This document shows positions 1 through 6,042 of a stretch of DNA of 6,042 bases, piece by piece. Each line of letters opens with the position of its first letter. The stretch's first letter is position 1. Made by a program: the position numbers and the translations under genes. Location: positions 63,221 through 69,262 of the forward strand of contig NZ_ML142856.1 in the NCBI RefSeq assembly GCF_004138495.1. Direction: 5' to 3'. Below the pieces are notes generated by a model. The model worked only from the letters and a program-made list of their open reading frames with translations, did no database searches and had not been told where the DNA came from. This DNA comes from Phytoactinopolyspora endophytica (lineage in GTDB: Bacteria; Actinomycetota; Actinomycetes; Jiangellales; Jiangellaceae).

Positions 1-933
1 GACCTGAGTCATGTCGTCCTCGAACTCCGCGTCCGTCGGCGCCTTGCCGACGTGCTTGACGTTCACCGTGTAGGTGACGACATCACCAGGCTCCACCTCG
101 GAACCGGACTCCGGGTCCGAAACCTTGCTCACCACGAAGTCACCAAGGAGATGGTTCGTCTCGCAGTCCGGGTTCTCGTCCGGCGCCGGCACACACTGTG
201 AAATGGGATCGTCACTGGTGACGACGTTGGCCAGTTCGAAGTCGCCGGTGTCTTTCACCGTGACCGAGTAGGTCAACGTGACCACATCGCCGACGTCCAG
301 ATCGCCGTTCCAGAACAGGTTCGGTTCCTCGTACGTCACCTCACCCTGAGACGCCTCCGCGTCATCGTTCCACTCGGCGTCGTCCAGAGCCGCGCTCAGA
401 TCATCCTCGATCCGCGCGTTCTCGACGGCACCCTCACCCTTCTGGTTGATCTCGACCTGGTAGGTGACGACGTCACCGACCCGTACTGTCGAACCCGGTG
501 TCGGGTCCGCGGTCTTGGAGTACTCGTAGTACCCCACCGGGTGCTCGGTCCGGCACTGGTTGTCCTCATCCGGATCGGGGCATCCCGGCGACCAGACGTC
601 GTTCTCGAGGAAGGCGTAGCCCTCTTCTCCTTCACCTTCAGCGAGGTCCGCGACGTCCTTGACGGTCACCGAGTACGTGATGGTCGCGACCTCGCCGACC
701 GGGACATCACCCTCCCAGTAGATGACACCGTCCTCCAACGTCGCCTCGCCGATATCGGCGTCGAGGTCGTCGTTGTAGGTCGCGTCATCGAAGACGCCGG
801 CCATAGTGTCCCGGAAGACCGCGCCTGCTGGCACATCGCCTTCCTGCGTGACCTCGACCGTGTACGTGACCGTGTCACCCGGCTTCACCGTGGAACCGGA
901 CTCTGGGTCCGACGTCTTCTCCACGGAGTAGTC
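1..933 (-). repeat. Three tandem DUF11/DUF7927-like beta-sandwich repeats (third partial)
   Basis: Repeat 1 is encoded by 933-532 (134 codons), repeat 2 by 531-142 (130 codons), and repeat 3 by 141 to the left edge. Each opens with the pattern (S/V)xK-x-(S/A)DPxxGSxVxxGDxVTYxV. Repeats 1 and 2 continue through an acidic DD-rich stretch, a WEGD or WNGD motif and TYSVTVKD. The linkers to the next repeat each carry a cysteine pair (GCPDPDEDNQC and QCVPAPDENPDC) followed by an acidic or polar TEHPVG or TNHLLG turn, probably a disulfide-closed hinge. The repeat openings are also close at DNA level: plus-strand 100-120 and 892-912 differ at one base in 21. This suggests recent duplication or homogenisation. 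Such repeats are typical of long actinobacterial surface proteins. Confidence 0.82.
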
Positions 934-3900
934 GGTGACGATCAACGGCGCCGACGTGCGCATCACCAGTTCGGTGTGCTCGGCCCGAGCTTGCGCCCGG
1001 TTCACGTAGACGTCCTGCGGCTCCGCTCCGTCCGTGGTGATGACCACCTGGAAGGAGAACGTTCCGCCGGATTCCAGCTCGCCGCCGATGACCCGGATAG
1101 CGGTCGGGTTCTCTGGACGATCCGTGGTCCACCCGACGGTGTTGTCCGTCGGATCGCCGGCAGCACCATTCGACTCGTCGGCCGGGTCGTCGTTCAGCGT
1201 TTCCGGGTCGGCGTCGGTGTAGTACACCGTCCCGCCGTCCGGCGTTACCACCTCGTCCAGGGAGTACGTGCCCGAGAACGACGTGCCACGCTGGTCGCCG
1301 TTGTACGGAAGGATATCGATCGTATCCGTGAACGCCTGCGAGATCGGGTCCTCCGACTCGATCCGAACCGTCCACGAACCAGTACCGACACCATCACCCT
1401 CACGGTTCGGGATGTACTCCACATCCGCGGTTTTGAGGATGATCGTGTAGCCGTTGGTCGTGGTCGTCACCGACTCGCTGACCTCAGGTGAATCCTCACC
1501 GGCCAGGCTTGAGTAGGCCGTGTTCGTCAGTGTCGTGCCCGGCTCGATACTCGAGTCCGCCACCGCCTGGTAGGCCAGCTCATGCTCGACGTTCGTCTCC
1601 ACACCGTCCAGCGTCCAGGTCAACACCTGCCGACCTTGTCCGTCGGTCGTGACCGCCGGCTCCGGGTCAGCCGACCCAGGCTCGTACGTCATCCCCACCG
1701 GCAACGTGTCGACGATCTGGTAGTCATCGACCGTAGGCGGAACAAGGCCCGCGCCGGTAGCCGAGTACGTCAGGGTGAAGTCGGCCGGTACCCCTGGCGT
1801 CACGGTCGGCTGGGCCGCGGACTTCTCGATGTACGGATCAGCGAGGACGACCCGTACGAAGTCGCGCCGCCCGCTGGTGTGAGGGTACTGGGAGCCAGGG
1901 GGTGCCGGGGCCCATTGCTGCGAGTCCCATGGCTCGCCGATACCTACCGTCTGCCCGTTGCGCAAGGCCGATCCGAACATCCAGACGTCCTGACCCACCG
2001 GCGCGTCATCGTTGACTTGCGTGTACCAGTTGAGCTGGATGCCATTGACGCCTTCGTCGTCGGGAAGCGAGTGCGGGTAGCGGATCCGAACCGCGCTCAC
2101 CGTCCCCACGTCACCCGGAGCGTCCGTCGACCAGCCACCACCGGTGAAACAGTCGAATGCGTTCGGGTCACCTACGCCGCCGGTGTAATACTCGATCGGC
2201 GGGGGATTGTCCAAGGGCTGGCCGCTATCCTCCGGATAGCCTGGATTGCCCGCTCGGATCAGACCGCGAATCTGCGCGAACGGCGCGTCGGGCGGTGGCT
2301 CCACGGCTGTGGAGTACGTGGGGTCGAAAACGAGGCAGTTGCCGTACGGACTGTCCGGGTCCACCTGGTCAGAGTCGAAGACGACGTTGGTCCATTGCAT
2401 GAGCGTGGTGCCGGCAGGGACCCGATAGGTGTTGTCGTTGGCCGTTCCACCGGAATTGGTGTATGGCCGCCAGTACCCCGCCCTGAACCCGCCGGGCAAT
2501 GTGTACACCTTGTTGGAGGCGTTGTTGCCGGCGAGATCGTCGTACTCCTGCCCGGTAGGCGCCTCATACCTCGGCGCACTCGACGAGAGACTGATCGACC
2601 CGGCGCTCTGCGTGGTCACCCGGAACCAGACGGAGCCGCTGGCCACGTAGTCCCAGTTGGGTGGCAGTGCGTTGCCAGTGGAGTCCAGCTCCGGCACGTT
2701 GACGAGGTCATAGTTGATCCCGCTGAGCGTGAGGTCGAATTCGCCGGGCGACCCCTGAACCGGGGTCAGCGTGCAACTGTCGATGAACGACGTGCTCCGC
2801 GGATGTTCCGGGGCGTGCGACCACGGATGCCCGTCGGCATTCGCCATGTCGAACTCCGTACAGCCCTGAACGCCCCAGTTGTCCTCCTGGCCCACGTTCG
2901 ACGGGTGGAATCCGACGTCCACGGTCTGCGGCACGTTGGCCCGGTCCGTTGCCCCGACGGTCAGCCGGTACGTGACCGTGTCGGGTCCTGGATCGGAGCC
3001 TTTGCCCAACCGCACGGACCACTGCAGATCGACATCCACATAGTGGGGGTCGTAGGGGTCGTCCCACTGCTCCCACTGGCTGACCCCCTGCCACTGGATG
3101 TCCATCACGAACGGGTTCTCGATCAGGATGGGCGGCAGCTCGACGTTCTCGCCACTCGGCGACGTGCCGTCCAGCACGATCTCATCGCCGGTCACACCGT
3201 TCGCTACAACCGGTGTCTGCACGATGAGCGCGGTGCCCATCTTGACAGTGCCGAAGTTACAGGTGAGCTCCGTGCCGTCGTCGGAGATGCTCGATGCCGG
3301 GTCCACATCATCGGTCAGACACAAGTCCGGAATCTCGTCGAAGAACGCCTTGTCCACCGTGAACGTCGCCACGACGTTGTCCACCGGGTCATTGCTCGGC
3401 GGCTCCTCGTCGTCATTGACATTGACGCGCCACTCGGCAACCACGGGGTTGCCCCGGGAGATCGTGGCGGGCGGGTTGACCCACTGTCCATCTATCTCGT
3501 ACACCGGGGTCGACGCGGCCGAGACGTCCGCCGAGCTCGCCTCTCGCTCGTCGGACTCTTCTGCGTCCGGGCCATCGCGGGAGTTCTCGCCAGACTTGTC
3601 GTCTCCTGACGACTCTTCGTCGGCCGCTCCGTCACCAGATGGCTCGTCCTCGGACGCTTCGTCGCTCGACGGCTCGTCCTCCTCAGAGGCGTCATCGCCC
3701 GAAGTCTGGTCGTCCTCGGAGGCTTTCTCGTCCTTGGAGTCCTCGTCGCCCTTGGTGTTCTCAGGCGCGTCGGTCTCGGACGCGTCATTCTCGTCGTCGG
3801 TGCCTTCCTCAGCCGGCTGCTCCTCGTCGACGTTCAGCAACTCGGATGCGTCCGCGTCGGCGGCGGCGCTGCCTTCACTCGACTGGGTGCTGGACAATGC

Positions 3901-4107
3901 CGCGTCCTCACCGGTGGAGAGCTCTGAGGCACCCGCCGGCGTAGCCGCGATCAGCAGTCCGCCAAACAGCGCGAAGATGAGCATGAAGGCCGTGGGCCGT
4001 TTCATGTCTCTAGTGACCCTGCGTGGCCATGGGATCGAAGCACGCTTCCAGAAGCCGCGAGGCTTCCCACGCGCACTTCTGTACTTCCCCCTCGTCGGAC
4101 TTCTCAT
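1..4107 (-). CDS. Giant secreted/surface protein with DUF11/DUF7927-type repeats (C-terminus beyond window)
   Basis: Probable secreted or wall-associated structural or adhesive protein; exact role unknown. The minus-strand frame is open for 1369 codons with no stop before the left edge. Order, numbered from the ATG at 4107: basic leader and Sec signal sequence (1-60, predicted cleavage after TPAGA); Ser/Asp/Glu-rich segment (about 61-198); a large beta-rich, Trp/Tyr/Asn-rich region (about 200-757) with six cysteines; a DUF11-like domain (about 759-890, starting YIEKSAAQPTVTPG); another beta domain (about 890-1057); then three tandem DUF11/DUF7927-like repeats (from 1059, 1193 and 1323), the third cut. 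All ten visible cysteines of the mature part could pair, which fits an extracellular protein. Start choice: ATG 4107 has a purine-rich ribosome site (AAGGGAG, 10-nt spacing) and an in-frame TAA just upstream. The alternative ATG at 4005 (1335 codons) gives a conventional short signal peptide but has only a weak ribosome site. Any wall-sorting motif or membrane anchor would lie outside the window. Family assignment is by pattern recognition, not a search. Confidence 0.87.
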   Translation of the reverse strand, partial: MRSPTRGKYRSARGKPRGFWKRASIPWPRRVTRDMKRPTAFMLIFALFGGLLIAATPAGASELSTGEDAALSSTQSSEGSAAADADASELLNVDEEQPAEEGTDDENDASETDAPENTKGDEDSKDEKASEDDQTSGDDASEEDEPSSDEASEDEPSGDGAADEESSGDDKSGENSRDGPDAEESDEREASSADVSAASTPVYEIDGQWVNPPATISRGNPVVAEWRVNVNDDEEPPSNDPVDNVVATFTVDKAFFDEIPDLCLTDDVDPASSISDDGTELTCNFGTVKMGTALIVQTPVVANGVTGDEIVLDGTSPSGENVELPPILIENPFVMDIQWQGVSQWEQWDDPYDPHYVDVDLQWSVRLGKGSDPGPDTVTYRLTVGATDRANVPQTVDVGFHPSNVGQEDNWGVQGCTEFDMANADGHPWSHAPEHPRSTSFIDSCTLTPVQGSPGEFDLTLSGINYDLVNVPELDSTGNALPPNWDYVASGSVWFRVTTQSAGSISLSSSAPRYEAPTGQEYDDLAGNNASNKVYTLPGGFRAGYWRPYTNSGGTANDNTYRVPAGTTLMQWTNVVFDSDQVDPDSPYGNCLVFDPTYSTAVEPPPDAPFAQIRGLIRAGNPGYPEDSGQPLDNPPPIEYYTGGVGDPNAFDCFTGGGWSTDAPGDVGTVSAVRIRYPHSLPDDEGVNGIQLNWYTQVNDDAPVGQDVWMFGSALRNGQTVGIGEPWDSQQWAPAPPGSQYPHTSGRRDFVRVVLADPYIEKSAAQPTVTPGVPADFTLTYSATGAGLVPPTVDDYQIVDTLPVGMTYEPGSADPEPAVTTDGQGRQVLTWTLDGVETNVEHELAYQAVADSSIEPGTTLTNTAYSSLAGEDSPEVSESVTTTTNGYTIILKTADVEYIPNREGDGVGTGSWTVRIESEDPISQAFTDTIDILPYNGDQRGTSFSGTYSLDEVVTPDGGTVYYTDADPETLNDDPADESNGAAGDPTDNTVGWTTDRPENPTAIRVIGGELESGGTFSFQVVITTDGAEPQDVYVNRAQARAEHTELVMRTSAPLIVTDYSVEKTSDPESGSTVKPGDTVTYTVEVTQEGDVPAGAVFRDTMAGVFDDATYNDDLDADIGEATLEDGVIYWEGDVPVGEVATITYSVTVKDVADLAEGEGEEGYAFLENDVWSPGCPDPDEDNQCRTEHPVGYYEYSKTADPTPGSTVRVGDVVTYQVEINQKGEGAVENARIEDDLSAALDDAEWNDDAEASQGEVTYEEPNLFWNGDLDVGDVVTLTYSVTVKDTGDFELANVVTSDDPISQCVPAPDENPDCETNHLLGDFVVSKVSDPESGSEVEPGDVVTYTVNVKHVGKAPTDAEFEDDMTQV
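3530..3927 (-). repeat. Acidic Ser/Asp/Glu-rich low-complexity segment of the surface protein
   Basis: About 130 residues directly after the signal peptide consist mostly of Asp, Glu, Ser and Ala, with units such as DEASEDEPSGD and EEDEPSSDEASEDEP. The DNA shows imperfect repetition: the plus-strand word ggctcgtcctc occurs at 3641 and again at 3671, a 10-codon period. No cysteine and almost no hydrophobic residues are present, so the segment should be disordered and very acidic. Possible roles are a spacer, a cation-binding stretch or a glycosylated stalk; nothing in the sequence decides between them. Confidence 0.8.
3928..4107 (-). other. Signal sequence with unusually long basic n-region
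   Basis: Codons 1-60 of the surface protein. The hydrophobic core (FMLIFALFGGLLIAA, residues 42-56) is preceded by KRP and followed by TPAGA-S, a good type I signal peptidase site. If translation starts at 4107, a 34-residue extension precedes it with about twelve Arg/Lys and one Asp, so the n-region is strongly positive. The RR pair in it (PRRVTRD) does not match the twin-arginine consensus, so Sec export is expected. If the real start is 4005, the n-region is simply MKRPTA. Confidence 0.75.
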
Positions 4108-4117
4108 GTTCCTTGTT

Positions 4118-4124
4118 CTCCCTT
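4118..4124 (-). promoter_or_regulatory. Ribosome binding site supporting the ATG at 4107
   Basis: On the minus strand AAGGGAG ends 10 nt before the ATG at 4107, with a second AAGGA 2 nt before it (plus 4110-4114). The ATG at 4005 has only AGGG about 12 nt upstream. This is the main reason for choosing the longer form of the surface protein. Confidence 0.5.
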
Positions 4125-4139
4125 ACCTCGGCAACACCC

Positions 4140-4161
4140 CTGGACCTCGCAAAAGGTCCAG
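4140..4161. promoter_or_regulatory. Perfect 8-bp inverted repeat in the 5' leader of the surface-protein gene
   Basis: CTGGACCT at 4140-4147 and AGGTCCAG at 4154-4161 are exact reverse complements around a 6-nt loop (cgcaaa). It lies 33 bp upstream of the ATG at 4107 and about 16 bp upstream of the putative ribosome site. Neither strand has a T-run after the stem, so it is not a standard intrinsic terminator. It could be an mRNA leader hairpin or a repressor operator; the sequence alone does not decide. Confidence 0.5.
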
Positions 4162-4275
4162 CACACGCCCCCCGTGGCATCTCGCGTTCTCACGAGTACT
4201 GCCTTTGCGATGCACAGCGCAGCACTACTGCGACGCCGAAACATCGGATGCATGAGCACATAGAGCTGAGGATCA

Positions 4276-4319
4276 GCACGAACGACATATGTGATGTGCG
4301 TCACATATGCATGTCGTGC
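4276..4319. promoter_or_regulatory. CRP/GlxR-type operator palindrome in the divergent intergenic region
   Basis: A perfect inverted repeat CATATGTGA (4286-4294), 6-nt spacer, TCACATATG (4301-4309) contains the core TGTGA-N6-TCACA (4290-4305). That core is the established consensus of CRP-family cAMP receptor proteins, including actinobacterial GlxR and mycobacterial Crp. A further pair of 6-bp arms, gcacga (4276-4281) and tcgtgc (4314-4319), is symmetrical about the same centre (4297.5). The centre is about 190 bp from the surface-protein ATG at 4107 and about 195 bp from the sigma ATG at 4493, so it could act on either or both genes. Binding by a CRP homologue is inferred; the gene for one is not in the window. 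Confidence 0.7.
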
Positions 4320-4410
4320 CAAGATGGCCCGCGCGTGTGACACCAAAGAAGCACTCCACCCTCAATGAGCGCCGAATAGGTCGACGTCAGGCAGCAAACT
4401 GTCGCTTTTA

Positions 4411-4462
4411 GGGTGATTCACGTAGTCACGTACGTAGTTTCACTTCACCAATGTGGTGATTC
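4411..4462. repeat. Cluster of short direct and inverted repeats upstream of the sigma gene
   Basis: Three elements lie within 52 bp, ending about 30 bp before the sigma ATG: a perfect inverted repeat TCACCA-atg-TGGTGA (4445-4459); a direct repeat of ggtgattc at 4412-4419 and 4455-4462; and tcacgta repeated with 8-bp spacing at 4418 and 4426, running into the palindrome acgtacgt (4428-4435). The position suits a regulator binding near the sigma promoter. The arms are short, so some could be chance. Confidence 0.4.
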
Positions 4463-4492
4463 CCCCCTCGCGCCACTTACCGCTTATTCGGC

Positions 4493-5134
4493 ATGTTCTT
4501 CACTATGGGGACAAGGGTGGATGAGAAGGAACTGCTGGTATTACTCAATCGAGCACGCGCCGGTGACGAGGAAGCGTTCGCCGCGCTCTACAACAGCGTC
4601 CGGCCGATGGCGCGGCACACGGCTCAGTGCCTCGTCCGTGACGCGTACGCCGCCGACGACCTGGTTCAGGAAGCGTTCTACCAAGTACTGCGCGCGGTCC
4701 GTTCCGGGCGCGGGCCCACGGAGTCGTTCGCCAGTTACGTCCAGTCGACCGTCAGGCGGCTCGCCTACCGCTACTTCGCCGCACAGAACCGGACCATCAT
4801 CACCGACGACGAGGCTCTCTGGGAACGAGGCATGGCGCCCACTCCCACGTACTACTCCGGTCTGGCCGCCGACGCATGGGCCCGGCTGCCACCCCGATGG
4901 CGCAGCATCCTGTGGCTCATCGAGGTCGACCGCTATACGCCGGCGGAGCTCGCGCCGAGGATGTCGATGACCCCGAACGCGGTCTCCAGCCTGCTCAACC
5001 GCGCGCGACAGGCGCTGCGCACCACATACCAGACGCTACAGCAGTCCGACCTGTACGCATTGGGTCAGAACCGGCCCGCGCCGACCGCCATTCCAGCCAG
5101 CTCGGACCTCGACCGGACGCCGAGCTTACGGTAG
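4493..5134 (+). CDS. ECF-type RNA polymerase sigma factor (sigma-70 family)
   Basis: Directs core RNA polymerase to a specific promoter set. Of 213 residues, sigma region 2 spans about 25-100, including DDLVQEAFYQVLRAV (55-69), which matches the conserved DxxQExF core-binding helix. Region 4 spans about 127-180: LPPRWRSILWL leads into a helix-turn-helix with TPNAVSSLLNRARQALR (160-176). There is no region 3, as expected of the ECF group. The tail after about 185 is Pro/Ser-rich, and the only cysteine is C46, so the zinc-finger anti-sigma domain fused to some relatives is absent. The start is uncertain: ATG 4493 and ATG 4505 lack a ribosome site. GTG 4517 has GGGG 6 nt upstream and would give a typical start (MDEKELL). 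It diverges from the surface-protein gene, a possible target, and its 3' end overlaps the convergent LuxR-family gene by 70 bp. No anti-sigma gene is adjacent. Confidence 0.9.
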   Translation: MFFTMGTRVDEKELLVLLNRARAGDEEAFAALYNSVRPMARHTAQCLVRDAYAADDLVQEAFYQVLRAVRSGRGPTESFASYVQSTVRRLAYRYFAAQNRTIITDDEALWERGMAPTPTYYSGLAADAWARLPPRWRSILWLIEVDRYTPAELAPRMSMTPNAVSSLLNRARQALRTTYQTLQQSDLYALGQNRPAPTAIPASSDLDRTPSLR

Positions 5135-6042
5135 ATCTTCACCAGGTGACCTTCAACGGTCCGCACTGACAGATACAGCTCGGATGCGACCTCACGGTTC
5201 CGCCGTCCGGCGGCCACCAGACCGGCGATCCGCTGCTCGGTGTCCGTGAGGTCACCGAATCCGCCGCGTCCCGTCAGGTCCGCCTGATCCACGCCGGCTC
5301 GCACTCCCCCCGAGCCGAGCTCCGCCTCCGCGCGCGCCGCGAGTCCGAAGGCTCCGCTTTCGCGCGCCAGCAGCATTGCGCGCTGCAGCCACTCCATCGC
5401 TTCGGCGCGCCGGCCCAGCCTGCGCAACCGCTCCCCGAAGCACAGCTGTGTGCGCGCTAACTCAACCAAGGAGACCACGTCCATCTCCGTCTCCGCAGCC
5501 GCCGTGAACAACTCCACCGACTCGTCGCCGTCGGCCACCATAGCCCGGCATCGCGCCAGCGTGTGCCGTCCCCACGCCGTCGACACGCGCCCGACGCGGG
5601 CCTCGAACGTCGCCAGCGCCGACCGCGCCCGTTCCATCTCGCCGAGCCGTACGCACACCTCGATGAAGTCCGGCTCGGCAGCGAGCAGCGACGGGTCGTC
5701 ATACGCCAACGCGTAGCCCTGAGCACGCTCCAGCGACGCGACGGCCTCCTCAAGCCTGTTGAGATGCAGGAACATCGCGCCGCTCTCCGACTGCACCAGC
5801 GCAGTCGCCCACCAGTCGCCGAACCGGCGGGCCCTGTCGATCGCCTCGACACGCGACTGCTCAGCCGCCTCGACCTCACCCATCAGTGCATACGCCCTGA
5901 TCATGAAGGCCGGCACATCGCCACGGCGGGCGCGCGACGCTCCGAGGACGCGGCGCCACGCACCAGCGGAGTCTCGTGCCGCCAGCAGCCGGCCGGACCG
6001 CACCTCCACCGCCGTCGCCACCGCGTGTGCATAACCGACCGT
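5065..6042 (-). CDS. LuxR-family transcriptional regulator, C-terminal part (5' end beyond window)
   Basis: DNA-binding regulator. The 325 visible residues end in a clear GerE/LuxR helix-turn-helix (about 5068-5250). It opens with LTDTEQRIAGLVAAGRRNRE, continues with VASELYLSVRTVEGHLVKIY, and ends RKLGVRSRSELAGMA before a TGA at 5065-5067. The preceding roughly 260 residues are Ala/Arg/Glu-rich helices with TPR-like character (for example AYALMGEVEAAEQSRVEAIDRARR and LGERLRRLGRRAEAMEWL, given here in part). The frame stays open through a GTG at 6021 to the right edge (TVGYAHA), so the gene most likely continues. TPR-like helices plus a C-terminal LuxR domain suggest a large LAL (MalT-type) regulator with an N-terminal ATPase, but that domain is not in view and a shorter protein is possible. 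Its target and ligand are unknown. Confidence 0.88.
   Translation of the reverse strand, partial: TVGYAHAVATAVEVRSGRLLAARDSAGAWRRVLGASRARRGDVPAFMIRAYALMGEVEAAEQSRVEAIDRARRFGDWWATALVQSESGAMFLHLNRLEEAVASLERAQGYALAYDDPSLLAAEPDFIEVCVRLGEMERARSALATFEARVGRVSTAWGRHTLARCRAMVADGDESVELFTAAAETEMDVVSLVELARTQLCFGERLRRLGRRAEAMEWLQRAMLLARESGAFGLAARAEAELGSGGVRAGVDQADLTGRGGFGDLTDTEQRIAGLVAAGRRNREVASELYLSVRTVEGHLVKIYRKLGVRSRSELAGMAVGAGRF

Larger units (their letters stand above)
4108..4492. other. Divergent intergenic control region
   Basis: A 385-bp stretch between the divergently transcribed surface-protein and sigma genes, visibly less G+C-rich than the flanking genes. From left to right it holds the leader hairpin, the CRP-like palindrome, and a repeat cluster nearer the sigma gene. 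A convincing -35/-10 pair was not found for either gene. A weak candidate -10 (TAGGGT, 4409-4414) faces the sigma gene without a recognisable -35. The open frames crossing the region have poor codon bias and are not called as genes. Confidence 0.75.

Noticed and set aside
541..1491. 316-codon plus-strand open frame
   Set aside because: Antisense to the surface-protein repeats; Arg/Val-rich composition with no domain pattern, as expected from the opposite strand of a G+C-rich gene with strong codon bias.
1582..3609. 675-codon plus-strand open frame
   Set aside because: Entirely antisense to the surface-protein frame, which has coherent domains, repeats and a signal peptide. The plus-strand product is Arg/Val/His-rich with no recognisable motif or ribosome site.
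4055..4100. Twin-arginine (Tat) signal in the basic leader of the surface protein
   Set aside because: The RR pair is not followed by the x-F-L-K type context and sits too far from the hydrophobic core with a charged intervening stretch; Sec export fits better.
4140..4161. Hairpin read as an intrinsic terminator
   Set aside because: No T-run follows the stem on either strand, and it lies upstream of a gene start, not after a stop.
3098..4255. 385-codon Ser/Pro-rich plus-strand open frame that looks like a stalk protein
   Set aside because: The Ser-rich part is the complement of the Asp/Glu/Ser codons of the acidic segment; it has no signal peptide and runs into the intergenic region.
4104..4346. 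80-codon minus-strand frame ending in an ATGA overlap with the surface-protein start
   Set aside because: The overlap looks like translational coupling, but codon bias is poor, the frame covers the CRP-like palindrome and the leader hairpin, and no protein family is recognisable. Chance is more likely.
4413..4970. 185-codon plus-strand frame overlapping the sigma gene
   Set aside because: Out-of-frame shadow of the sigma gene; the sigma frame holds the conserved regions 2 and 4.
5457..5879. Minus-strand 140-codon Arg/Ser-rich frame inside the LuxR-family gene
   Set aside because: Shifted-frame shadow of the TPR-like region; the LuxR frame is continuous and ends in a canonical helix-turn-helix.

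Overview
The window comes from a high-G+C Gram-positive (actinobacterial) chromosome. The evidence is strong G/C bias at third codon positions, an ECF sigma factor and a LuxR-type regulator with actinobacterial-looking sequence, and a very large secreted beta-domain repeat protein of a type common in filamentous actinomycetes. Genus cannot be assigned from the sequence alone. No RNA genes, CRISPR arrays, insertion sequences or phage genes were seen.

Layout. (1) Positions 1-4107, minus strand: one uninterrupted reading frame of 1369 codons that runs off the left edge. It encodes a secreted or surface protein with an N-terminal signal sequence, a long Ser/Asp/Glu-rich acidic segment, a large beta-rich N-terminal region, a DUF11-like domain, a further beta domain, and at least three tandem DUF11/DUF7927-like repeats, the last cut by the edge. 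Large open frames on the plus strand across this region are antisense shadows. (2) Positions 4108-4492: a 385-bp divergent intergenic region. At its centre is a symmetrical palindrome with a perfect TGTGA-N6-TCACA core, the recognition sequence of CRP/GlxR-type cAMP receptor proteins. It also holds a perfect 8-bp hairpin just upstream of the surface-protein start and a cluster of short repeats upstream of the sigma gene. (3) Positions 4493-5134, plus strand: an ECF-type sigma-70 family sigma factor. (4) Positions 5065-6042, minus strand: the C-terminal part of a LuxR-family regulator, with TPR-like helices followed by a GerE/LuxR helix-turn-helix, running off the right edge. Its 3' end overlaps the 3' end of the sigma gene by 70 bp.

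How the parts may work together (inference): the sigma gene and the surface-protein gene diverge from a shared control region with the CRP-like site almost equidistant from both starts, about 190 and 195 bp. A module in which nutritional or cAMP-linked signals and a dedicated sigma factor control production of one giant cell-surface protein is plausible. No anti-sigma factor, sortase or other partner is visible in the window.
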